Shown: positions 6,981-14,281 of the stretch, piece by piece | How positions within the stretch are numbered: the stretch's first letter is position 1 | How the letters are laid out: every line of letters starts with the position of its first letter | Origin: an uncultured Mollicutes bacterium | GTDB taxonomy: Bacteria > Bacillota_I > Bacilli_A > RFN20 > CAG-288 | DNA: 16,504 nucleotides | Assembly (NCBI GenBank): GCA_900549915.1 | Contig: URQF01000023.1 | Span: forward strand, 1-16,504 | Direction: 5' to 3' | Program-made: the position numbers and the translations under genes | Notes under the pieces: generated by a model | The model's database searches: none | What the model was told of the DNA's origin: nothing | What the model saw: only the letters and a program-made list of their open reading frames with translations

Positions 6981-7571
6981 TTATTCCATAGCAGGAGCTG
7001 CTAATCGCATTATGGTTTTAACGAGTTTGTTTTCATCCCTGTTATTACCGCTTTGGAAGAAGCGATAGAGCAGGGCAGCAAAGGCACCAGAATAGAAGGT
7101 TGACTTAATTTGTTTTTCCTCCTCTGATCCTTTATATAATGTTCCATTCCATTCTGAATCCAATCGATTAATTAAGTGTAAAATGAATAAAGATAGCCTA
7201 TAATAAATGGAGCGGGAATGATCATTGTCAATCCTTTTCTTAAAAGGGAGCGTTTCCCTGGAACAGAAAAAGTGAGTTATCTTCTTCACCGTTTGACGTA
7301 AGAATAGGAATCTCACGATGGGCCTGGACTTTTTCCTTAAGGGACGGATTTCTTCGAAAAGGGCATCTTCATAACGTTGGAAGACAAAACTAAGGAGCTC
7401 GTTCTTATCCTTGAAATTGTTATAGAAAGTGTTCTTGCTCACCCTTGCCTTATCGGTAATTTCCTTAATGCCGATATCATCGTAGTTCTTCTCTTGGAGG
7501 AGCTCAATCAGAGCATTGGCAAGATCCCGTTTGGAGCGGATGATTCGACCATCTTCTTTCTCTTCTGTCAT
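6981..7571 (-). CDS. TetR/AcrR-family transcriptional regulator
   Basis: 196 residues. The N-terminal helix-turn-helix lies at about residues 10-58, with RSKRDLANALIELL, then a recognition segment near 41-52 (KARVSKNTFYNN), typical of TetR proteins. The AGG at residue 43 (KA-x-VSKNTFY) is a variable position in the family. The C-terminal ligand domain is divergent and has several hydrophobic helices; its ligand cannot be predicted. The gene diverges from the three-gene ABC operon that starts at 7694, so it most likely represses that operon and itself. It is convergent with the exporter genes and shares their terminator. The ribosome site is weak (AAGGA is too far; AGG is close to the ATG). 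Confidence 0.88.
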   Translation of the reverse strand: MTEEKEDGRIIRSKRDLANALIELLQEKNYDDIGIKEITDKARVSKNTFYNNFKDKNELLSFVFQRYEDALFEEIRPLRKKSRPIVRFLFLRQTVKKITHFFCSRETLPFKKRIDNDHSRSIYYRLSLFILHLINRLDSEWNGTLYKGSEEEKQIKSTFYSGAFAALLYRFFQSGNNRDENKLVKTIMRLAAPAME

Positions 7572-7599
7572 ACCTGTTGTTTTCCTTAAAATTTTTATT

Positions 7600-7624
7600 C
7601 GAAGTCTCTTGATTTATGACTTCG
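7600..7624. repeat. Inverted repeat in the tetR/ABC promoter region (left)
   Basis: Perfect seven-base arms CGAAGTC and GACTTCG, 11 bases apart. It covers the -35 of the rightward promoter and lies just downstream of the predicted tetR start. It is a candidate operator, or a hairpin in the tetR 5' UTR. Confidence 0.6.
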
Positions 7625-7637
7625 GTGTCACTATTAT
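7609..7637 (+). promoter_or_regulatory. Promoter of the two-ATPase/permease operon
   Basis: -35 TTGATT (7609-7614), a 17-base spacer and -10 TATTAT (7632-7637). The predicted start is near 7644, directly before the right-hand inverted repeat. Confidence 0.68.
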
Positions 7638-7641
7638 ATCA
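7633..7641 (-). promoter_or_regulatory. Extended -10 promoter of tetR
   Basis: On the minus strand TGATATAAT is a perfect TATAAT with the extended TGn element. It overlaps the -10 of the divergent promoter, so the two promoters should compete. Confidence 0.55.
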
Positions 7642-7648
7642 CAAGGCA

Positions 7649-7674
7649 AGTTATTGAGCTAGAGTGCAATAACT
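7649..7674. promoter_or_regulatory. Inverted repeat, probable TetR operator (right)
   Basis: Perfect eight-base arms AGTTATTG and CAATAACT around a 10-base centre. It sits just after the rightward transcription start and upstream of the tetR -10, where a bound dimer would block both promoters. Confidence 0.65.
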
Positions 7675-7693
7675 CACCAAGGAGGTAAAAGCT

Positions 7694-8614
7694 ATGCATA
7701 CCATTGACATTGTCGACCTCACCAAAGACTATGGACAGGGAAGAGGAGTCTTCGATGTCTCCTTTTATGTGAATAAAGGGGAGTGCTTTGGCTTTTTGGG
7801 ACCTAATGGTGCTGGTAAGTCCACTACCATCCGACATCTGATGGGCTTTTCGATGCCAGATAAAGGCCATACTTATATTAACGGGCAGGATACCCGATAT
7901 AATCGTGATATCATTTTCCAGAATGTTGCCTATGTTCCTGGAGAAGTCGTGCTACCAAGAAACCTGAAAGGAACAGAAGTCGTGAAAGAACAAAGACAGC
8001 TCAAGGGTGTCCATGATGATAAGCTTTACAAGGAATTAAAAGACTATTTCCGGCTTGATCCCAATCTAATCTGCAAAGAGATGGATTTAGGAAGGAAGCG
8101 GAAAAGGGCTATTGTCTGTGCTTTTAGGAGCAATCCGGATATTATTATCCTGGATGAGCCTTCTTCTGGTCTTGATCCGGAAAGGCAGGATAAGTTTGTT
8201 GATTTTATCCTTGATTTGAAAAAGAAAGGAAAAACGATTCTCCTTTCTTCTCATATATTCTCGGAAGTGGATGCTTGCTGCGACCGTATTGCTGTTATTA
8301 AAGACGGAAAAATCGTCAGTCAGATTCTGGCTGATAACTTAAAACATAAGACAGAAAAGAAATATGTTCTGACCTATGCGAACAGGAAAAACAGGAAGAA
8401 TGCCAATGAGCGGTTATTGCAGGAAGGCTTTAAGGTAACCGAAAGCGAGAAGGAACCGGTCCTGATTGTCGATGCAGATGATAAAGATATCAATAAGCTG
8501 CTTTGCAGCAGGAACAGGGAAGGCAGGACGGATTTCAAGGAAATCAAGGAAACTTTGGAAGACTATTTCATGTCCTTCTATAAGGAAGACCTTGATTATG
8601 GAGGAATCAAATGA
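7694..8614 (+). CDS. ABC transporter ATP-binding protein, NatA-like (first of two)
   Basis: 306 residues. Walker A GPNGAGKST at 36-44; Walker B LDEP with Asp154 and Glu155; H-loop SSHIFSEV. The signature region begins MDLG at 130 and continues with AGG at 134, then K, CGG, K, AGG. Read as Met this gives MDLG-M-KRK-M-AIVCAF-M-SNP, the normal NatA-type sequence. GLDPE-x-QDKF has AGG where homologues have Met. About 80 C-terminal residues form the accessory domain of this ATPase class. AAGGAGG lies eight bases before the ATG. It ends in TGA, overlapping the next start as ATGA, so TGA is a stop in this genome. Confidence 0.93.
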   Translation: MHTIDIVDLTKDYGQGRGVFDVSFYVNKGECFGFLGPNGAGKSTTIRHLMGFSMPDKGHTYINGQDTRYNRDIIFQNVAYVPGEVVLPRNLKGTEVVKEQRQLKGVHDDKLYKELKDYFRLDPNLICKEMDLGRKRKRAIVCAFRSNPDIIILDEPSSGLDPERQDKFVDFILDLKKKGKTILLSSHIFSEVDACCDRIAVIKDGKIVSQILADNLKHKTEKKYVLTYANRKNRKNANERLLQEGFKVTESEKEPVLIVDADDKDINKLLCSRNREGRTDFKEIKETLEDYFMSFYKEDLDYGGIK

Positions 8615-9519
8615 ATCTCGATAAGGAAATCATTCAGATTAACAATATCACTAAGGATTACGGAAATAACCGCGGCGACTTCGATATCAATCTGAAAATC
8701 CATGAGAACGAAGTCGTTGGCATCGCTGGCGAAAACGGCGCTGGAAAGACAACCTTGATCCGTAGGAGGATGGGATTCATCCGTCCCGATGGCGGTAATA
8801 TCAAAATCTTTGGTCAGGATGCCTACAGGGAATCCGCGAATCTGAAAAAGTATATTGGTTATTGCCCAGGCGAAATCAATTTCCCGGATGTGAAAACCGG
8901 AAATATCTTCCTAAGAAATTATGGAAAGAGCCTTGGAAGGACCGATAAGGACTTCGAGTATGCTTCAGAACTGATTAAGAGAAGGCAGCTTGATATCCGT
9001 GCTTATCCAAAACGAAGGAGTAAAGGTAGGAAAGAGAAGACGGCTATCGTTTCTGCTAGGATGCGTAAACCGAAAATCTTAATCCTCGATGAACCTTCGA
9101 TTGGTCTTGACCCCTTGATGCGTGAAGAACTTCTCGAGCTCATCTTAGAACAGAAGAAAGGCGGTGCTACGAGGCTGATTTCTTCCAATTCCAGGGATGA
9201 ACTTAGCCGTGTTGCTGATAAGGTCTATCTTCTTAGCAAAGGACGGATTGTAGATTCTGCGGATGTCAATGCTGTCAAGAATCCCCCGTTCCGTGATTAC
9301 AAGGTCGCCTTTGTCAGACAAGAAGATTACGAAAGGTTCCTTCATCAGAACTATGAGATTCTCGAGAATAAGCCACAATATTATCAGCTCGTTCTCCGTG
9401 TCCGAAAGGAAGACAGGAAAAACTTCCTTACGGATGTTGCCCTGTTCAAGATCCGGTTCTTAAGCAGGATGAACTACGATCTCTCTACCTACTTTAGAGA
9501 ACGTCGGAAAGGAAAATAG
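8611..9519 (+). CDS. ABC transporter ATP-binding protein, NatA-like (second of two)
   Basis: 302 residues, a paralogue of the preceding gene and translationally coupled to it by the ATGA overlap. Walker A GENGAGKTT at 40-48; Walker B LDEP with Asp160 and Glu161. With AGG as Met the helical segment reads PKR-M-SKG-M-KEK, matching the family's RMSKGMKQK. After Walker A comes CGT-AGG-AGG-ATG, that is R-M-M-M, where relatives have RHLM. The conserved Arg of SRVAD uses CGT. The H-loop reads SSNS, with Asn in place of the usual His, so this subunit may hydrolyse ATP poorly. It probably pairs with the first ATPase beneath the permease. Confidence 0.92.
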   Translation: MNLDKEIIQINNITKDYGNNRGDFDINLKIHENEVVGIAGENGAGKTTLIRRRMGFIRPDGGNIKIFGQDAYRESANLKKYIGYCPGEINFPDVKTGNIFLRNYGKSLGRTDKDFEYASELIKRRQLDIRAYPKRRSKGRKEKTAIVSARMRKPKILILDEPSIGLDPLMREELLELILEQKKGGATRLISSNSRDELSRVADKVYLLSKGRIVDSADVNAVKNPPFRDYKVAFVRQEDYERFLHQNYEILENKPQYYQLVLRVRKEDRKNFLTDVALFKIRFLSRMNYDLSTYFRERRKGK

Positions 9520-9522
9520 AAA

Positions 9523-11892
9523 ATGAGTCATAAAAAGAATATCCTGGTTGTCGGAATCGACAAAAACCAGGAAGAAAATAAAGAGCAGCCAAGGGAACAG
9601 CCAGTTGAAAAGAAACGCCATCATCATCATCTTTTCTCTCACGCTGTTTTCTCTGAAAGCTTTAAGAGCAAGCGGGGATCCTTATTCCTCGTTTCCTTCT
9701 TAAATGCTCTCATTATGGTCATCATTCTTGTCATTAGGTCGAACCTTAATATTAATGCGACTTCCGATGCTAGGAAAGACAGGTTCTCGAATGCAAACAG
9801 GGAAAAGACCATTAAGCAGGGTACGATTGGCTTATATAATGAATTTTCTTCTTCCGCTGATGCCATCGTTACTTTTGATAAGGGAGAAGCGACTAGGCGT
9901 TCGTCGATTTCTTCTGCTAGGGATAAAGTCGATGATGACACACTAAAGACCGGACTGGATTCTGCTAAGACGGTTTTCCGCTTAACTTATACTTTAACGG
10001 TCGGAGATGAAGCCAAGAAAAACTCAACCGCCAAAGCGGCAGCTAGGAAAGTCATTGAAACTTCTGTCGATTCTTCTTCCTCTTATACCGAAGAGGAGAA
10101 GAAAGCTGCAAAGAGGATTGCTTCTTCCTTCTTTGACTATTACATCCAAGATAAGAATGCTTCGACAAGAGACCTTTTGATTCAATGCCTTCCTTCCACA
10201 ATCAGTTCTATCAGGTGTGAACAGGCCAAGAAAGATGAGAAAGTTCAGAAGAACGTCACAGATATTCTAAGCGAATGCTTTGATAAGGTCTTTAGACAGA
10301 ATCTTGACAAGGATCAGGCTATCCAAGAGGCTATCTATCCTTTAAGGAAAGCTAGGGCTAGTGAAGATCAGCTTGAATTCATCATCACAGCTTCTGAGCA
10401 GCTTGATGGTGAATATCAGAAAGACAAACAATCTTATTTAGCAGACTCTTCTATCCACGATAAGGTTCTGACTTCCGCTGTTAAAAACTACAGGTTAGGC
10501 TCCTTTGAAGACAGGCTCTACTATGATTGCCTTCCGGATTTCACGGTCAATTATGCGACCAGTGATTTCGGATACCCGATTACTTACGTTGAAACCGGCG
10601 AAATCGGTGAAAACGGAAATAAGATTAGGAAAGCGGTTGAAGTCAAAATCTATAATCCAAGTGTCTTTATCCCTGTGAAAGGGGATAGGGGTACGACCTC
10701 TACTAGGGTAGAGAAAAGGCATAAGAAAGCCATTACCGGTGAAGACTATACGGAAGAAGAATATGCAAAGGCAAAAGAAGATGCCAAAGACAATAGGGCA
10801 ACTTTAGCAGCCGGTTTAGATAACTTCCTTGTTGCCTTCAATACTCGGGACGAAAACAACACCAACCGATTCTTTGATGGAAAAAATGTCATTGATTCCG
10901 CAATCAGTGATGCGGCAACCGAAAGGATCAGGGCTAGGGGTAAACAGCAAATCATCGACAATTACAACGATAAGCATGACATCAAGGTCTCTTCTTTAGA
11001 TGAAATCACGACTCAGAATTCTTCTAGGGATGGAAAGACAAGGAGGAACACCCTTGCTAGCTATGCATCAAGCTCCATCACTTCCTTTAAGACTTACTAT
11101 GGAATTGCCTTAACGGAAGGCTATTCCAATAGGGAAAGCAGTAGGATTGCCACTGTGAAAGCAAGCCAAGGAGTCATTAACCAGTTGCCGGATAAAGTCG
11201 GCGGTTCTCTCTCCGATAGGGGAAAGAGGAACGTTTACGGTATTATTATCGGTAGGATTGGATTTGCTAGGACAACCCTTCTTGTGCCAATGGTCTACTC
11301 GATTCTTCTTGCAAACGATCTTGTCGCCAATAAAGTTGAAACCGGTTCTCTTGCCTTCACTCTTTCTACTCCTCTTACCCGTGATAGCTATATCTTCACG
11401 GAAGCTTGCTTCAGGATCTTCTCGGAATTCGTCATGGGACTGACCTTGTTTGTCTTTACCACCATCAGCCGTTATATCGGAATCTCCTTAGGCGGTACCG
11501 ACTTGCTTGTCTCTCTGCCGAGGGAACATGTCGCCTGCTATTCGCTTGGAAACTTCAGGGTCATCCTTGCTATCTCTGGTATCTGCTTCTTATCTTCCTG
11601 TATCTTCAACAAGTCGAACAAAGCAATCGGTATCGGTGGCGGTCTAACGATTTTCTTCTTCATCTGCTCGATTCTCGGTTTATTCGGAACCCGTGCGATT
11701 CCAGGAACAATCCGTATCGATTCAAGGAACGTTTTCAACTACAGGACGATTATTTCCTTCTTCGATCCTCTTGCCGTCAGGGATGGCGATTATGTCAAGT
11801 TCTTCCTTAAGTTAGTTGGATTGCTTGTCATTACCGTCGTAACGTATATCAGCTCTGAAATTATCTTTAAGAAAAAAGATTTGCCACTCTAA
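9523..11892 (+). CDS. ABC-2-type permease with a very large extracytoplasmic domain
   Basis: 789 residues. A charged, His-rich cytoplasmic N terminus is followed by one membrane segment (about 53-71). Then come about 500 residues outside the membrane, rich in Ser, Lys, Asp and Glu, and about five C-terminal segments (roughly 571-595, 632-655, 679-697, 701-722, 760-782). The C-terminal part carries the ABC-2 pattern NKVETGSLAFTLSTPLTR and AISGICFLSSCIFN. AGG lies in membrane segments (II-G-x-IGFA-x-TTLL, ACF-x-IFSEF), where Met is plausible and Arg is not. The gene starts three bases after the preceding stop. No substrate is predictable; efflux or a cell-envelope role is likely. Confidence 0.85.
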   Translation: MSHKKNILVVGIDKNQEENKEQPREQPVEKKRHHHHLFSHAVFSESFKSKRGSLFLVSFLNALIMVIILVIRSNLNINATSDARKDRFSNANREKTIKQGTIGLYNEFSSSADAIVTFDKGEATRRSSISSARDKVDDDTLKTGLDSAKTVFRLTYTLTVGDEAKKNSTAKAAARKVIETSVDSSSSYTEEEKKAAKRIASSFFDYYIQDKNASTRDLLIQCLPSTISSIRCEQAKKDEKVQKNVTDILSECFDKVFRQNLDKDQAIQEAIYPLRKARASEDQLEFIITASEQLDGEYQKDKQSYLADSSIHDKVLTSAVKNYRLGSFEDRLYYDCLPDFTVNYATSDFGYPITYVETGEIGENGNKIRKAVEVKIYNPSVFIPVKGDRGTTSTRVEKRHKKAITGEDYTEEEYAKAKEDAKDNRATLAAGLDNFLVAFNTRDENNTNRFFDGKNVIDSAISDAATERIRARGKQQIIDNYNDKHDIKVSSLDEITTQNSSRDGKTRRNTLASYASSSITSFKTYYGIALTEGYSNRESSRIATVKASQGVINQLPDKVGGSLSDRGKRNVYGIIIGRIGFARTTLLVPMVYSILLANDLVANKVETGSLAFTLSTPLTRDSYIFTEACFRIFSEFVMGLTLFVFTTISRYIGISLGGTDLLVSLPREHVACYSLGNFRVILAISGICFLSSCIFNKSNKAIGIGGGLTIFFFICSILGLFGTRAIPGTIRIDSRNVFNYRTIISFFDPLAVRDGDYVKFFLKLVGLLVITVVTYISSEIIFKKKDLPL

Positions 11893-11911
11893 ATATTCGC
11901 CTTCCATAAGG

Positions 11912-11917
11912 TATAAT
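11912..11917 (+). promoter_or_regulatory. -10 box placed for a leaderless HAD transcript
   Basis: A perfect TATAAT ends six bases before the ATG at 11924, so the usual start distance puts +1 at the A of ATG. No Shine-Dalgarno lies between them. No good -35 is visible. Confidence 0.5.
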
Positions 11918-11923
11918 AGCGGT

Positions 11924-12676
11924 ATGAAAACAATTGCATTTGCATCGGACTTCGATAATACAATCTATTTCGGAAAGGAAGCAAACCCTTTCCACAAAGA
12001 AGACATTGCCGCTATTAAGGAATTTCAGAAAAAAGGCGGGCTCTTTGGAATCTGTTCCGGAAGAGCACTGAGAGGAATCGACTACCCAAGCAAAGGAATC
12101 CTTACCTATGATTTCAAGATCAGTGCTACGGGTTCTAGGATCGTTGGAAAAGACAACGACCTTCTCTATGAGGACCCTATTCCGACAGCTTTAGCGAAGG
12201 AAATCTATTTCTTTCTGAAGCAGAACACAAATTTCTGGGTTGTTCTTAATACTGGAAAGTATCTTTTTTCCGAACACGAAATCTTAGATGGTCTTCCCCC
12301 GAAAAAGGAGGAAGACCTTTTTGTGTCTCCTATCTGCGGAGTATCGGTTGATTGCTTAAACGAAACGGATGCTTTTCAATGGAAAAAGCTACTAGAAGGG
12401 AAATATCCGGATATTATCGCTTATCAGAACAAGAACTTCTTAGACAGGGTCAAGAAAGGAAACTCCAAAGGACACGGTATTCAGGAAATAAGAAAAATCC
12501 TAACGGCAGACATCGTTGCTGGAAGGGGAGATTCCTACAACGATATTCCTTTACTCGAAGAAGCGGATCCCTCCTATACCTTCCATTCCTCGCCCGAACT
12601 TGTCCAGAGCAAAGCTACCAAAGTGGTATCTTCCATAAGCGATGCATTAAATGATTTAAGGACTCGATTTTTCTAG
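11924..12676 (+). CDS. HAD-superfamily (Cof-type) hydrolase
   Basis: 250 residues. Motif I is DFDNT at 9-13 with the nucleophile Asp9 and Asp11, Asn replacing the common Gly. Motif II is near CSGRA (44-48). The conserved Lys is near NSKG, and motif IV reads GDSYND at 202-207. This is the layout of Cof/YbiV-type sugar-phosphate or nucleotide phosphatases. AGG at residue 201 gives AG-M-GDSYND, the usual Met just before the motif; AGG also gives ATGS-M-IVGKD. The conserved Arg of SGR is AGA. Translated with the standard code the protein has no Met after the first. There is no ribosome site; see the -10 box upstream. Substrate unknown. Confidence 0.87.
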   Translation: MKTIAFASDFDNTIYFGKEANPFHKEDIAAIKEFQKKGGLFGICSGRALRGIDYPSKGILTYDFKISATGSRIVGKDNDLLYEDPIPTALAKEIYFFLKQNTNFWVVLNTGKYLFSEHEILDGLPPKKEEDLFVSPICGVSVDCLNETDAFQWKKLLEGKYPDIIAYQNKNFLDRVKKGNSKGHGIQEIRKILTADIVAGRGDSYNDIPLLEEADPSYTFHSSPELVQSKATKVVSSISDALNDLRTRFF

Positions 12677-12680
12677 GAAA

Positions 12681-12707
12681 AAGATATTTCAAAGCTTATA
12701 ATATCTT
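12681..12707. repeat. Inverted repeat around a -10 box before the FAD gene
   Basis: Perfect seven-base arms AAGATAT and ATATCTT, 13 bases apart. The second arm overlaps a TATAAT at 12697-12702. It could be an operator for a local promoter, but an A/T-rich chance match is also possible; no good -35 is present. Confidence 0.35.
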
Positions 12708-12733
12708 GCTGTTTACAAGGAGGAAAATTGATT

Positions 12734-14149
12734 ATGGAAACGCAGACCTTTGATTGCATTATCATCGGTGCCGGTCCGGCCGGTATTTTTACGGCCCTTG
12801 AATTAGCTGAAAAGAAACCAGAATGGCACGTTCTTATCGTTGATTCTGGACGAAGCATTGATAAACGTACTTGCCCGGCCCGTAAAACAGGTGTCTGTGT
12901 CCATTGCAACCCCTGCGCTATTCTTTCCGGATGGTCTGGAGCCGGTGCTTTCTCGGATGGAAAACTGACCATCACCGATGAGGTCGGCGGACATAGGAAA
13001 GAGTATGTCGTTCATGAGACAGCCAGGGACTATATCAACAAGGCGGATGATATTTATGTCAAATTCGGAGCCAGCAAGGAAGTCTACGGAAAGAACTCTC
13101 CGGAAGTGGATCGAATCAGCTACGAAGCAAGCAAATACAATATCCGTTTAATTCCTTCTCCGGTCCGTCACCTTGGAACCGAATACGCTAAGACCGTTTT
13201 GGAGAACAGGCAGAACTATCTTCTGAATAAGACCAATACGGTTTTCAGGGAATTGACCACCGCTGACCAAATCCTTACGGATGAAGAAGGCAACGCGAAA
13301 GGCGTCACTCTGACGACTCAGGGAGTGAAGGGGACGAAAACGGTTTATTCGAAACATATTGTCGTCGCTCCAGGCCGTGGCGGTGCCGAATGGCTTACGA
13401 AAGAAGCCGGACGTATCGGACTTACGACAACGAACAACGAAGTCGATATCGGTGTCCGTGTGGAATGTCCAAACTCGGTCAGGGATCCTTTGACAAAGTC
13501 TCTTTATGAGGCAAAACTTGTCTATTATTCCGATACTTACGAGAACAAGGTCCGTACGTTCTGCAGGAATCCAGGTGGTGTTGTTTCCGAAGAACACTAT
13601 GAAGGCGGACTTGCCGTTGTGAACGGACATAGTTATGGTGATAAGAGCAAGTGGACGGACAATACGAACTTCGCTTTACTTGTCTCTAACAAGTTCACAG
13701 AGCCTTTCCATGAGCCGATTCTTTACGGACAGAATATTGCAAAGCTTGCCAACAGGCTTACCGGAGGTCCTATCAGGGTCCAGCGTCTTGGTGATCTTCT
13801 TTTAGGACGTCGTACTACGAAGTCACGTTTAGAGAAGTCTACGGTTATTCCGACCCTTAAGAATGCTGTTCCTGGAGACCTGTCTTTTGTTCTGCCAGAT
13901 CGTATTCTGACCTCGATTGTCGAAGCCTTGAAAGCCTTGGATCATCTTGCTCCTGGTTTATATAGCAAGAATACTCTTCTTTATGGTGTTGAGGTCAAGT
14001 TCTATTCTTCGAAAGTGGATGTTGATCATCGCTTCAGGACGAAGATCAAAGGCCTCTATGCTATCGGCGATGGTGCTGGTATTACCCGTGGCTTGAGGCA
14101 GGCTTCGGCTACTGGTATTTACGTTGCTGACGATAGGACGAAAGAATAA
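12734..14149 (+). CDS. COG2509-type FAD-dependent oxidoreductase
   Basis: 472 codons including the stop, from the ATG at 12734. A TTG two codons upstream is possible; AAGGAGG at 12717-12723 could serve either. The N-terminal Rossmann motif is GAGPAG at about residue 13. Cysteines follow in CPARKTGVCVHCNPC, with WSGAGAFSDGK after them. The C terminus has LYGVEVKFYSS and AIGDGAGITRGL, which match uncharacterised FAD-dependent dehydrogenases. Function is unknown; the four clustered cysteines could bind metal or act in redox chemistry. After the start there is no ATG-coded Met at all, yet 11 AGG codons fall where the family has Met, as in RTFC-M-NPGG (278), LAN-M-LTGG, VQRLGDL preceded by M, and TRGL-M-QASA (455). 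Confidence 0.92.
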   Translation: METQTFDCIIIGAGPAGIFTALELAEKKPEWHVLIVDSGRSIDKRTCPARKTGVCVHCNPCAILSGWSGAGAFSDGKLTITDEVGGHRKEYVVHETARDYINKADDIYVKFGASKEVYGKNSPEVDRISYEASKYNIRLIPSPVRHLGTEYAKTVLENRQNYLLNKTNTVFRELTTADQILTDEEGNAKGVTLTTQGVKGTKTVYSKHIVVAPGRGGAEWLTKEAGRIGLTTTNNEVDIGVRVECPNSVRDPLTKSLYEAKLVYYSDTYENKVRTFCRNPGGVVSEEHYEGGLAVVNGHSYGDKSKWTDNTNFALLVSNKFTEPFHEPILYGQNIAKLANRLTGGPIRVQRLGDLLLGRRTTKSRLEKSTVIPTLKNAVPGDLSFVLPDRILTSIVEALKALDHLAPGLYSKNTLLYGVEVKFYSSKVDVDHRFRTKIKGLYAIGDGAGITRGLRQASATGIYVADDRTKE

Positions 14150-14166
14150 AAATCAAGTGGATCATC

Positions 14167-14192
14167 GGCTGTCCTAGGGGGCAGCCTTTTTT
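14167..14192 (+). terminator. Rho-independent terminator after the FAD gene
   Basis: Arms GGCTGTCC and GGGCAGCC (one G-U pair) with a TAGG loop, followed by six T. Confidence 0.9.
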
Positions 14193-14208
14193 GTTGGCTT
14201 TTCAGAAA

Positions 14209-14235
14209 TTAGCATTCAACACTTGAAAGTGCTAA
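14209..14235. promoter_or_regulatory. CIRCE operator (HrcA site) of htpG
   Basis: TTAGCATTC, nine bases, AAGTGCTAA. The consensus is TTAGCACTC-N9-GAGTGCTAA, so each arm has one mismatch and the spacing is exact. It overlaps the htpG -35, the classic place for HrcA heat-shock repression. Confidence 0.9.
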
Positions 14236-14250
14236 TTCTTGAACTATAAT
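14223..14250 (+). promoter_or_regulatory. htpG promoter
   Basis: -35 TTGAAA (14223-14228), partly inside the CIRCE spacer; a 16-base spacer; -10 TATAAT (14245-14250). HrcA binding would cover the -35. Confidence 0.82.
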
Positions 14251-14281
14251 GATAAGTAGATAGTAGAAAAGAGGCTAAAAA

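Noticed and set aside
8612..8614. TGA as a sense codon (Mycoplasma-type code)
   Set aside because: This TGA ends the first NatA-like ATPase exactly in an ATGA overlap with the next start, and Trp at recognisable sites is TGG.
13148..13630. 160-codon open frame opposite the FAD gene
   Set aside because: It is fully contained antisense to a well-conserved gene and has no family likeness.
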